A stretch of DNA of 64,000 nt from Gammaproteobacteria bacterium (lineage in GTDB: Bacteria > Pseudomonadota > Gammaproteobacteria > Pseudomonadales > Azotimanducaceae): assembly GCA_005799745.1 (NCBI GenBank), contig SYFY01000051.1:30707-94706 (forward strand), read 5' to 3'. This document shows, piece by piece, positions 17,881 to 26,171 of the stretch. The first letter of the stretch is position 1; each line of letters starts with the position of its first letter. The position numbers and the translations under genes were made by a program. Under the pieces are notes generated by a model. It saw only the letters and a program-made list of their open reading frames with translations. It was not told where the DNA came from and did not search any database.

Positions 17881-18663
17881 GTGGGTGCACTTCTTCTCGT
17901 CTGGCCCGGCGCGATCGCTATCGGACTCAGTCTTGGGCTCTTGGGCTCGGGTGGCTCGATCCTGACGGTCCCGGTACTCGTCTATCTCGCGGGGCAGGAA
18001 GAGAAAGTCGCAATCGCAGGATCACTCGCCATTGTTGGTCTGATCGCGCTTGCTGCTGTGATTCCGTATTTGCGCCGTGGCTTGGTGGACTGGCGCAGCG
18101 TCATGTTGTTCGGCATTCCAGGCATGATCGGAACCTATGGCGGCGCCTGGGGTTCGGCCTTTGTGTCCGGCACCGTTCAGCTTGCCGGTTTTGCGGTCGT
18201 GATGTTGCTCGCAGCGGGCTTAATGCTGCGCAACTCGAACCCTGTCTGCGCGACTCCGACGCTGCGTCGCGAAGCTGCCTGGAAGGTGATATCGGAAGGG
18301 CTCGTCGTGGGTGTCGTCACCGGATTTGTGGGTGTAGGCGGGGGTTTCCTCGTCGTTCCCGCTCTCGTGTTGCTCGGTGGCCTGACGATGCAACAAGCGG
18401 TACCCACAAGCCTCGTGATCATCGCGCTTAAGTCGTTTGTCGGGTTCTGGAAGTACACCGAGGTGATCGCCGCTGAGCATCTCTCCCTCGACCCGGTCAT
18501 CATTCTCGCTGTTGCTGCTGTCGGTGTGATTGGATCCTGGATCGGCAGTGCCGTTGCATTTCGATTACCACAGGAGGTTTTGAAACGAGCCTTCGGTGTT
18601 TTCCTGGTGGTCATGGGCGGGCTCATTCTGGTCCAATCCTCCGTAAATCTATTGGCGGCCTGA
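17881..18663 (+). CDS. TSUP/TauE-SafE family membrane exporter
   Basis: A 260-residue membrane protein with the two-fold TSUP pattern: GAIAIGLSLGLLGSGGSILTVPVLVYL in the first half and VGVVTGFVGVGGGFLVVPALVLLGG in the second. TSUP proteins export or import small sulfur or organic anions such as sulfite, sulfonates or thiosulfate. GTG 17881 has AAGGA upstream and starts immediately before the first helix; the TTG at 17860 is an alternative. The next two genes, a phosphatase-like lipoprotein and an MBL-fold protein, suggest sulfide or persulfide handling, as in Blh/BigR loci. This link is inference. Confidence 0.9.
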   Translation: MGALLLVWPGAIAIGLSLGLLGSGGSILTVPVLVYLAGQEEKVAIAGSLAIVGLIALAAVIPYLRRGLVDWRSVMLFGIPGMIGTYGGAWGSAFVSGTVQLAGFAVVMLLAAGLMLRNSNPVCATPTLRREAAWKVISEGLVVGVVTGFVGVGGGFLVVPALVLLGGLTMQQAVPTSLVIIALKSFVGFWKYTEVIAAEHLSLDPVIILAVAAVGVIGSWIGSAVAFRLPQEVLKRAFGVFLVVMGGLILVQSSVNLLAA

Positions 18664-18708
18664 CCTTGCTGTGATTTTCCAGGTCTGCCGCAGTACCGGA
18701 GAGGTCCC

Positions 18709-19227
18709 TTGAAAACTCGCGTTGAATTCCGTTTCTTCGTTTTGATGGCACTGATTCTTGGTGTTGCCGGATGTCAGTCCATGATGGTTGGTCCGCCTTC
18801 CGGTCCGCGGTTGTCTGCACAGAGCCTTCAAGTCAGTCCACGTGTCGTGCTTGCAGGTGCACTCAATGACGCTGCCGTACCTGCGCTCAAAGCGGCGAAC
18901 GCGGTGGTCATCGATCTGCGTCATCCTGCAGAAGGTACCACCGAAGAGCCCCGTCGCATGGCGGCCAACGGCATCCCGTGGATCAGCCTGCCGCAGGGAA
19001 AAGAAACGCCCACACGCGCTGATGTTAAGTTTCTGGGGGAGGTGCTCGAAGCATGGCCCGGTCGCAACATCGTTCTCCACTGCGCAACGGGTAACCGTGC
19101 AGGAAAACTCTGGGCGACCCGACGAATTCATCAGGGTGTGACTTTGGACGCGGCCAATGCCGAAGTCGCGCCGATCGTCACGATGCCGGCGGTGACAGCA
19201 GCCATTGCCGCACCTGACAATGGCTAA
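18709..19227 (+). CDS. Lipoprotein with phosphatase/DUF442-like domain
   Basis: A TTG start preceded by GGAGAGG gives a lipoprotein signal ending in a VAGC lipobox, then a domain with VIDLRHPAEGT and the P-loop HCATGNRAGKLW, which has the CX5R form of cysteine phosphatases and DUF442/rhodanese-like proteins. In Blh proteins a DUF442 domain is fused to a persulfide dioxygenase; here it is separate and exported. It may act as a sulfur transferase or phosphatase on the periplasmic side. It lies 45 bp after the TSUP gene. Confidence 0.75.
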   Translation: MKTRVEFRFFVLMALILGVAGCQSMMVGPPSGPRLSAQSLQVSPRVVLAGALNDAAVPALKAANAVVIDLRHPAEGTTEEPRRMAANGIPWISLPQGKETPTRADVKFLGEVLEAWPGRNIVLHCATGNRAGKLWATRRIHQGVTLDAANAEVAPIVTMPAVTAAIAAPDNG

Positions 19228-19372
19228 TAATGGAGGTTTTGGGATAAATCTTCTCAAATAATGGACTGTGTCGAACGATCTCCCGAATATTCTGGATGCT
19301 GTGACGGAAATCGCATAACTGTCACATGAGGGTCCTCTAGGCTAGCAGGCAACACTCAACACCTACACGGAC

Positions 19373-19912
19373 ATGACCCTTCAGGTGACGCCGATTTTCT
19401 GTACGACGGAAAAGTGCTTTTCCTATTTGGCCGTCGATTCACGCACTCAGTGTTGCGCGGTAATCAACCCACTGCCTGGGACTGTTGATGCGGTCAACGC
19501 TGCCGTTGCGGCGGGTAGCCTGATCTGCGAGTGGATTCTGGCCACGGGTAATCACCCCAAAGGTCGTCAGGCGGCAGCCCAACTCACCGCTGAACACATC
19601 TGTGCGAGAACTGCGGGCCCGTCCGGGGCGGGGTATCAGCTCGAGCTGGATGACGACCACAGCGTTCGACTCGGGCATCTGCATGGCCGAGCAGCGCTCA
19701 ATGGCGATCATGCGAGCTATATCTTCGATGGCAAAATCTTCGCGGGTTGTCCGGTCACTGCGCATTCAACGGTGGGTCGTGCTGATCCGCTTAATCGACT
19801 GTCCGATGATTGCACCGTATTGCTGCATCACCCGATTGAAGGCGGATTGCCGCAAGAGAACTGCAAACGATCCCTCGGCGAACTGCGCAGTTCACCACCT
19901 CTCGTCATCTGA
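19373..19912 (+). CDS. Degenerate MBL-fold (ETHE1-like) protein
   Basis: The N-terminus resembles persulfide dioxygenase MBL proteins (FSYLAVDSRTQCCAVINPLPG, matching YLIAD..T..A.IDPV) and a later HASYIFDGKIFAGCPVTAHSTVGRAD resembles the downstream metal-site region. The HxHxDH signature expected after WILATG is replaced by NHPKGRQ, and the 179-residue chain is shorter than a complete enzyme. It is therefore unlikely to bind two metals and may be a decayed or repurposed gene. ATG 19373 has no strong ribosome binding site. Confidence 0.55.
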   Translation: MTLQVTPIFCTTEKCFSYLAVDSRTQCCAVINPLPGTVDAVNAAVAAGSLICEWILATGNHPKGRQAAAQLTAEHICARTAGPSGAGYQLELDDDHSVRLGHLHGRAALNGDHASYIFDGKIFAGCPVTAHSTVGRADPLNRLSDDCTVLLHHPIEGGLPQENCKRSLGELRSSPPLVI

Positions 19913-19955
19913 CCCGGGGAACGGAGAGCCGCGTAGGTCTCTGTTCCATCGCGTG

Positions 19956-20801
19956 TTAAACCGGGTGCGACTTCACCCAGTCCTTCGCCCAGTTCCTGGC
20001 GCCTGCAGACGCAAGCCAACGAATCGCGTTCTGAATCAAACGCCGATAGTCCGGGCTGTCGTACGCCAGTGGGCTGTCGCCCACGTCGGAGACCACCACT
20101 GGACAGTTCTCGACCGCATTCGCCCATACCAGCAGATCGCTGCCTTTCGGATGTTTCCAGCCTTCCTTCTCTGCAGCCGGAGCGAGAGGTGGTGGCGTGA
20201 AGTTCTCCATCACGAAGGCGTAGTCACCCCGCATCAGCGGCAGAACGTTTTTCTCGTAGTCCGCGGTCTTCAGATACAACTCATCTGCAAGGTGGAATCC
20301 GTTCTCGAGCCCTTCGAGTACGGGATGTGCGCCTTGCGGAACCAGTCGGATGTTCGCGCTCTCGAGAGGGCCGTGGCCACCGCGATAGCCAGAGCCCGGC
20401 ACGGTCTTGCCGTTGAGATCACCTTGCGAAAGCATGAAAGACGAACCGGTCATGCGGCGCCACAACGGCCAAGTCGGCCACGACACCGTCGCGTGATTGA
20501 CGAAGAGCATGCCTTTACCGGTTTTCACCAGAGCTTCGATCGCGCGCCGATAACCTTCGGGAGGGACGCCCGTATTGTTCGCACCATCGTGCAAGAGACC
20601 TACGCCAGGAATGCCGCTCATGTCGTAAAAGAAGACGACGTCGTAGGCGTCGACGTTGCCCGGTTGCAGTACTACCTGTGCTGCAGGTTGTTGTACCAAT
20701 GTGGTGTCGATGTCTTCCATTGAATCGAGCATCGCCAAAAATGAATCGTGGTCGTAGGCGTGGCCTTTGCTCACCAAAAGCACACGAAGTTTTTCTGCCA
20801 T
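19956..20801 (-). CDS. ThuA-like domain protein
   Basis: A 281-residue protein of the ThuA/trehalose-utilisation fold (glutamine-amidotransferase-like): LRVLLVSKGHAYDHDSFLAML, YDVVFFYDMSG, GKGMLFVNHATVSWPTWP, GHGPLESANIRL and a late VVSDVGDSPLAYDSPDYRRLIQNAIRWLA. Members are common near sugar or aromatic catabolic genes but their reaction is rarely known. ATG 20801 follows GGGGAGAGAACC; the track start 21008 overlaps the divergent reductase and is rejected. It shares a 72-bp divergent promoter region with that reductase. Confidence 0.85.
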   Translation of the reverse strand: MAEKLRVLLVSKGHAYDHDSFLAMLDSMEDIDTTLVQQPAAQVVLQPGNVDAYDVVFFYDMSGIPGVGLLHDGANNTGVPPEGYRRAIEALVKTGKGMLFVNHATVSWPTWPLWRRMTGSSFMLSQGDLNGKTVPGSGYRGGHGPLESANIRLVPQGAHPVLEGLENGFHLADELYLKTADYEKNVLPLMRGDYAFVMENFTPPPLAPAAEKEGWKHPKGSDLLVWANAVENCPVVVSDVGDSPLAYDSPDYRRLIQNAIRWLASAGARNWAKDWVKSHPV

Positions 20802-20873
20802 GGTTCTCTCCCCGCTGTGTGAAATCGGTTGGTAGTATGGCCAACAGTCCAGTCGATCAGAAGAGGGGAGAGC

Positions 20874-21896
20874 ATGTCGAACGAACGTAGCAACCAACAG
20901 CTGTTTCTTGCCCGGGTACCGGAGGGTATTTCCGGTCCTCAGGATTTTGCGGTACGTGAAGCACCGATCCCGACACTCAAAGAGGGTCAGCTGCTGATCG
21001 AATCCCATTACGTCGGTGTTGATGCCGCTTTGCGGTTGATTACACGGGACAGCGATGAGTTTCTGTTTCGGGTGCGACCCGGTGACATGGTGCGAGGCTC
21101 TATCGCAGGGCGAGTGATCGAATCCAACAACCCGTCGTTTCGCGTGGGCGAATTTGTTAACGGCTCACTCGGTGTACAGCGTTACGCAATCAGCGATGGA
21201 GCAGGACTGGAACGTTGCGACCTGCAACTGGCGCCGTTGGGATCGTGGTTGGGCGGTTTTGGCGTATCAGGACTGACCGCGTACTTCGCCATTTTTGATG
21301 CTTGCAAACCTCAGCCCGGTCAGACAATTCTCATCAATGGCGCTGCCGGTGCAGTCGGCTCCATGGCGGGGCAGTTCGCGAAGCTTGCGGGTGCGAAGGT
21401 CATCGGGATTACGGGTGGTCCGGAGAAGTGCAAGTGGCTCGTTGATGAACTTGGGTATGACGTAGCAATCGACTACCGTCAGAAAGACTGGTACCAACGA
21501 CTTGTTGAAGCGGCGCCTGATCGTCTGGATTTCATCTTTGACAACGTCGGTGGCGACATTCTCGACCAGAGTCTCAAGCTGATTGGCATGAACGGCATTG
21601 TGCTCATGTGTGGTTCAACATCCCAATACACCGCCGAAGATATGAAGGGACCAGCCAACTACATCTGGCTCGGAACGATGCGTGCGCGCATTCAGGGCTT
21701 CGTCGTCTTCGATTATGCACATCGCTACGGCGAAGCCCGCAAACGAATGGCGAAGTGGATCGCGTCCGGAGAACTCAAACTTCCGGAGCATGCCGAGAAG
21801 GGTGATGTCGGTGACTTTGGTGCGGTGTTTGAGAAGCTCTATCGTGGTGCCAATCGCGGCAAGATGCTGCTCAAGCTACCTGCAGCGGGCAGTTGA
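20874..21896 (+). CDS. NADP-dependent MDR oxidoreductase (CurA/PTGR-like)
   Basis: A 340-residue zinc-free medium-chain reductase resembling CurA/prostaglandin reductase: LARVPEGISGPQDFAVREAPIP at the start, GVSGLTAYFAIFDACKPQPGQTILINGAAGAVGSMAGQFAK for the Rossmann fold and FDNVGGDILDQSLKLIGMNG after it. The family reduces alpha,beta-unsaturated carbonyls with NADPH. ATG 20874 is chosen over 20829 because AGAGGGGAGAGC precedes it and the protein then starts in register with the family. A strong terminator follows. Confidence 0.92.
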   Translation: MSNERSNQQLFLARVPEGISGPQDFAVREAPIPTLKEGQLLIESHYVGVDAALRLITRDSDEFLFRVRPGDMVRGSIAGRVIESNNPSFRVGEFVNGSLGVQRYAISDGAGLERCDLQLAPLGSWLGGFGVSGLTAYFAIFDACKPQPGQTILINGAAGAVGSMAGQFAKLAGAKVIGITGGPEKCKWLVDELGYDVAIDYRQKDWYQRLVEAAPDRLDFIFDNVGGDILDQSLKLIGMNGIVLMCGSTSQYTAEDMKGPANYIWLGTMRARIQGFVVFDYAHRYGEARKRMAKWIASGELKLPEHAEKGDVGDFGAVFEKLYRGANRGKMLLKLPAAGS

Positions 21897-21910
21897 TCGA
21901 AGCAGACGGC

Positions 21911-21940
21911 GTGGGGCCGGATGCTTTGCATCGGCCCCAC
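21911..21940. terminator. Bidirectional hairpin terminator
   Basis: GTGGGGCCG and CGGCCCCAC form a 9-bp stem around a loop that itself contains ATGC/GCAT pairing. It lies between the converging ends of the MDR gene and the small membrane ORF, so it can serve both. A clear T-run is missing. Confidence 0.7.
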
Positions 21941-21946
21941 TGATCT

Positions 21947-22054
21947 TCACAGTGTCTGATGCAATACCGAAATCACGGTTGCGATGATGATGAAACCTGC
22001 GGTGACAGCGATGATGCCGGTGCTGATGGCTTTTACGGGGTCTTCAAGCCACAT
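21947..22054 (-). CDS. 35-residue single-pass membrane peptide
   Basis: This ORF is too short for the supplied track. It encodes MWLEDPVKAISTG followed by one hydrophobic helix (IIAVTAGFIIIATVISVL) and a short HQTL tail. The ATG is preceded by AAGGAG at seven bases spacing, an ideal ribosome binding site, and the stop is followed by a strong hairpin, which together make a real gene likely. It lies 98 bp downstream of the phosphotriesterase-like gene on the same strand. Its function is unknown; small helices of this type often attach to a membrane transporter or oxidase. Confidence 0.7.
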   Translation of the reverse strand: MWLEDPVKAISTGIIAVTAGFIIIATVISVLHQTL

Positions 22055-22152
22055 CTCGATTCTCCTTGGTGAATCATTGCTGACAGGAGAATTTCACGCC
22101 GAAGCGTACCAAAGGGCGATACGGGGTATCCGAAGTCCTGCGTGATCCGTGT

Positions 22153-23106
22153 CTACTCTCCGCCGAAGAAACGGCGAGGATTGTCAACGAAGAGACTTCT
22201 GATCCGCGCCGCGGATACGCCCATCGATTCCAACTGTAGGATCACTTGTCGCTGCATGTACAACCATCCATCCGGATTGCGTAACTGGAAATCATGTTTT
22301 TCCGGGAGCGCGCCATCGGGTTGTTCGTTGTGGATGTGCAAACAGATGCAATCATGTGATGGGCACAGACGATCACCGTAGCCAAGATCGATGAGCGCCT
22401 TAAGGGTATTGGTGCGCTGCTTCGGGCTGACGAGACGACCGGGATAACGATCAAGTCCCAGGTAACAACCCTGATCGAGAATCCACTGTAGGTATTCAAG
22501 ATCAGTGGTGTCGTTGGAGTGATCGATTTTCACGCGGGTGAGGTCGACACCTTCTTCACGAAAGATCTGGATTTGCCGACGTGCGAGCTGACCCGTGGGG
22601 TAGGAGTGCACCATGATGCGAAGCCCGGTTTTGACGTGGGCTCGCGCGACTGCCCGCGCCATGATTTCGAGCGGCGCGGTCACACCTTCGAAATCGGCGG
22701 CACATTTCAGAATGCCGGCACGAACTCCGGTGCCGCGGAACCCTTCGTCGATATCACGAACGAATTCACGTGCCATCTGGTTCACGCCAACACCCCACAT
22801 GAAGCGGGGCACATCGAGCCACCAACCGGTGACATTCACCAGATTGACGCCGCTGGCTGCCGAGACGCGCGCGAGCAACTCGGGTTCTCGACCCAGATCA
22901 AACGTCGTCGCGTCGACCATTGTGTCGATGCCAGCGGCTTTTGCTTCTTTGAGTGCGGCGATTGCCCGGTCTTCTGGTTTTGGTCCGAGCAGTGACGGAT
23001 AACTTCGCATAAGACCTGAGGCACTGATCAGGACGTGCTCGTGCATCAGTGTGAATCCCAGTGCGTTGGCATCGAGGGGACCGGTGACGGTCATCACGTT
23101 GGGCAT
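22153..23106 (-). CDS. Phosphotriesterase-family amidohydrolase
   Basis: A 317-residue protein with the metal ligands of the phosphotriesterase family: HEH near residue 23, the carboxylated Lys in GILKCAADF, His in MVHSYPTG and IDHSND, and Asp in SHDCICL. Such enzymes are lactonases, amidohydrolases or organophosphate esterases with a binuclear metal centre. In this catabolic setting a lactonase or ester hydrolase is more likely than a pesticide enzyme. ATG follows CCGGAGCGACTAAC. It is 63 bp from the frameshifted end of the flippase gene. Confidence 0.92.
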   Translation of the reverse strand: MPNVMTVTGPLDANALGFTLMHEHVLISASGLMRSYPSLLGPKPEDRAIAALKEAKAAGIDTMVDATTFDLGREPELLARVSAASGVNLVNVTGWWLDVPRFMWGVGVNQMAREFVRDIDEGFRGTGVRAGILKCAADFEGVTAPLEIMARAVARAHVKTGLRIMVHSYPTGQLARRQIQIFREEGVDLTRVKIDHSNDTTDLEYLQWILDQGCYLGLDRYPGRLVSPKQRTNTLKALIDLGYGDRLCPSHDCICLHIHNEQPDGALPEKHDFQLRNPDGWLYMQRQVILQLESMGVSAARIRSLFVDNPRRFFGGE

Positions 23107-23169
23107 GTTAGTCGCTCCGGAGCTCCACGTCGGGTGAGACTAACAAACAAGACGGTTGGCATCACGGGA

Positions 23170-24479
23170 TCAAAGGCAATCGGCACGAATGCCGAGTTCG
23201 CTCCTTGCGAGAAACCACAAACCCGTTTGTTGAACGAACATGCTGATGAGTACGGCCACCGCTGTACCCATCACACCATCCGACAACGTCAGTACCGTGC
23301 AGAGGATGACATTGGAAATCCACTGCCGCCGATCACCACAAGCGCTGCCCGCTCACGCACGGACATCATCATCAGAGTGATCAGGGAGCCGGTCACCGCC
23401 ATGACGAGGTGCGCCAGGAGCAGCACACCAAACACGAGACTGGCAGCTTCAAAGCCGTCGCCAAACAACCCCAGCAGGAGATCGCGCAACAGCCACATGA
23501 TGCCGCCGGCGACAAGGACAAATGCCGTGGCCAGCCGGGCCCCGAACTTGAGCAGTCGCGCGGCTTCCTCCTTGCCTTCGGCGGCTTGCAAAAGCGGGGG
23601 GAGCATCGGCGCGACAATGAGGTTTACGGCGATTACTCCAAAACCTGCAAGAGCGGCAATGCGTTGAGCGGCGGCATAGTGGGCTGTCGCTGTGGAATCG
23701 AGGATGGAGCCAACGACCATGATGTCGATGGTCTGGGTTCCCATCAGACAGATGGCGATCAGGAAGAAGTGATTGGCCGTGCGATTCCAGTGATGCACAT
23801 CCTCACTGTGCGACGGGACCTCACCTTCCCCGGTGATACGCGCGTACCACGCCATCAACATGACCGCACAGGCCGTCGCCAACAGGGAAAGTACCAGAAG
23901 GGCCGTGAGCGACGGCTCGATGCCTGCGATCGCGAGTATGACGAGCAACACGATGAGCAGCATTGGGCGCAGGATTTCGTTGGGTAGAAATGCGGCCAGG
24001 TTGCGCTGATGGGCGCGCAGCCGTGCCTGGTAGTTCCACAACAACGTCAATACGGGCACGAACAGACAACCCGTGGCGAGTACCCATGCATCGCTTCTCG
24101 CGAAGATGAAATGCATGGCTGCGGCGGCGCCGAGCAACAGCAACACGAGCATCCATGCAGGATAGAGGGTTCTGTTAAGCGACCAGTTCACCAGCCGCTT
24201 CTCGCTGTTGCGCCCGCCGATCATGTCCGGCAGAAAACGGACCAGCGCTTCATCGGTGCCGGAACGGGTAAGGACCAGCAGTATGGCCGGCCATGTGAAG
24301 CAGTACATGTAGTCGCCGTAGGCTTCTGCACCGGCCACCCGCGAGATCAGCACCTGAGCCAGAAAAGCGAGGCCGAGCCCCGCAATACGAATGCCCACGG
24401 ACAACGTTGCGCCGCGTAGCAGGAGGTCAGAAAGGTTGCCTCTGAGATTGATCGACGTGGGGGTGATCGAGGGGGGCAT
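23170..24479 (-). pseudogene. Oligosaccharide flippase-like membrane protein with frameshift
   Basis: The main ORF (23289-24479, 396 residues) has ten or so hydrophobic helices and starts LLRGATLSVGIRIAGLGLAFLAQVLISRVAGAEAYGDY, typical of Wzx/MviN-type polysaccharide or lipid flippases. The frame ends abruptly at GGSGFPMSSSARY. Shifting by one base near 23320 restores a normal last helix pair, reading ISNVILCTVLTLSDGVMG and VLISMFVQQTGLWFLARSE, with a stop at 23170-23172. A one-base deletion (or a sequencing error) is the simplest explanation. It follows the SDR gene by 82 bp at the end of the oxidative operon. Confidence 0.8.
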
Positions 24480-24561
24480 GGTGCCTGAAGAGGGTAGTCG
24501 TGGTGGTGACAGGCTTCAACCACCACGACGATTGTTGTACGTCTTTAGTGTCGACCGGTTC

Positions 24562-25335
24562 TCAAGTCGGTTGTCCACCTGCGACGTCGATGAATTGACC
24601 TGTGATCCAACGAGCCGCTGGAGAAGCGAAAAACACTGCCGCTGCTGCGCAGTCCTCGGGTGTCCCCGTGCGACCCAGCGGGATCGCCTTGTCGAATACG
24701 GCGTGGGCCTGCTCATCAGAGATGTGCATCGTTTCTTTCAGCATATCGGTGACGATGATGCCCGGGGCGATGCAATTCACGGTGATCTGCTTCGGTGCGA
24801 GTTCTACTGCGAGGGTACGCGTCATGGCGATCATGCCCATGTTGGCTGCCGAATAGACACCAAAGCCAGGTGACGGCTTGTGTGCCGCGATGGAGATGAT
24901 GTTGATGATCCGCCCACTCCCCTTCATGCGTTTGGCAGCTTGTTGTGCACCCCACCACTTGGTTTTCATGTTGAGGTCGAGCTGTTCATCGAACTTCTCT
25001 ATGGAGATGTCGGGCAGTGCGTGCACCTTTCGGTCTAGATTGCCGCCTGCGTTATTGACCATGATGTCGAGGCGGCCGAATTCCGCAACAACGCGGTCAA
25101 GCGCGGCGGGAATCGAAGTCCAGTCGAGCACATCCGCGGAGAGGCCGATGCTCCGCCGTCCTTTGGCACGGATTTCTGCAGAGACCGCATCCACATCCGC
25201 CTGACGGCGCGCGATGACAATGATGTCGGCACCACAATCTGCAAGACCATGTGCGATCCCTCGGCCAATCCCTCGACCCCCGCCTGTCACGACAGCGACC
25301 TGGCCGTCGAGACGGAATTCTTCGTGCATACCCAT
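24562..25335 (-). CDS. SDR-family protein with YxxxN instead of YxxxK
   Basis: A normal-looking SDR of 257 residues: TGGGRGIGRGIA, NNAGG, NIISIAAH with the active-site Ser, and a C-terminal WITGQFIDVAGG. The catalytic motif reads YSAAN, so the essential lysine is Asn, a one-base transversion from AAA or AAG to AAC. The surrounding MGMIAMTRTLAVEL is fully conserved, so the change may be recent. It is the last SDR in the operon of P450s, ferredoxin and three SDRs. Activity is doubtful unless the Asn is tolerated. Confidence 0.92.
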   Translation of the reverse strand: MGMHEEFRLDGQVAVVTGGGRGIGRGIAHGLADCGADIIVIARRQADVDAVSAEIRAKGRRSIGLSADVLDWTSIPAALDRVVAEFGRLDIMVNNAGGNLDRKVHALPDISIEKFDEQLDLNMKTKWWGAQQAAKRMKGSGRIINIISIAAHKPSPGFGVYSAANMGMIAMTRTLAVELAPKQITVNCIAPGIIVTDMLKETMHISDEQAHAVFDKAIPLGRTGTPEDCAAAAVFFASPAARWITGQFIDVAGGQPT

Positions 25336-25384
25336 ACGGATTCTCTTTGGTAGAAGTTGACTCGCTTTTCGGAATCGGGTGTTT

Positions 25385-26161
25385 TCAGTCCGTCATGCGC
25401 AAGTGCGCAGCCTTGCGTGGTGGCAGCTCAATCGGATGCCCTACCCACGCACCGATGTTCTCACCAGTTCTTCCATCCCGCATGAGATCGATCATCTGCC
25501 CTGCGATGGCATCGGGCGACATCACCATTGCGGCCATCTCCGGCGGTAGTTTTTTGTCAGGGAAAAGACCACGCAGCATTGGCGAGTCGGTTGCGCCCAT
25601 ACACAACGCATTCACGCGAATCTTGTGTTGCGCCAACGATTTCGCCCAAGCATCGGTAAACCCATTCAGTGCCCACTTCGATGCCGCATAAAGATCAGTA
25701 TCGGGTGGGTTTGTACCGTCGCTGCGGGCCGGCAGTACGTAGTACGTGGAAATGTTCACGATGTCGCCGCCACCGGACTTGATCATGTGTGGAATCGCCG
25801 CACGTGACAGCAACATCACGCCTTTGAAGTTCGTATCCATGATCTCGTCCCAATCGGCGAGGGCCTGTTCCCAGGTACTCGTCACAGGTGTCTTCTTCCA
25901 CTTACCGGCATTGTTCACGACAACGTGAATCCCACCCAACGCTATGGCGGTGGCGATGACTTTCTCCACGTCAGCCCGTTTCGACACATCTGCGATGAGT
26001 GGTTTGATACGGGTATTGCCAGCAAAGACGTTGTTGATGCTGGGTTGAACATCAAAGGCCACCACCGTGGCGCCTTCTTTGGTGAGTCGCTCCGCCAGTG
26101 ACTTACCGAGACCTTGTGCAGCACCGCTGACGATGGCGATCTTGTTATCGAGTAGTCCCAT
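25385..26161 (-). CDS. Short-chain dehydrogenase/reductase
   Basis: A 258-residue SDR with SGAAQGLGKSLA, NNAGKWKK, active-site region IVNISTYYVL and intact YAASK. The long loop after the active site (LPARSDGTNPPDTDLY) and the CMGATDSPMLR segment after it are shared with the next SDR upstream, so the two are paralogues. They probably oxidise or reduce a hydroxyl made by the P450s in this operon. It starts 10 bp after the upstream SDR stop. Confidence 0.93.
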   Translation of the reverse strand: MGLLDNKIAIVSGAAQGLGKSLAERLTKEGATVVAFDVQPSINNVFAGNTRIKPLIADVSKRADVEKVIATAIALGGIHVVVNNAGKWKKTPVTSTWEQALADWDEIMDTNFKGVMLLSRAAIPHMIKSGGGDIVNISTYYVLPARSDGTNPPDTDLYAASKWALNGFTDAWAKSLAQHKIRVNALCMGATDSPMLRGLFPDKKLPPEMAAMVMSPDAIAGQMIDLMRDGRTGENIGAWVGHPIELPPRKAAHLRMTD

Positions 26162-26171
26162 GGTGATCTCC

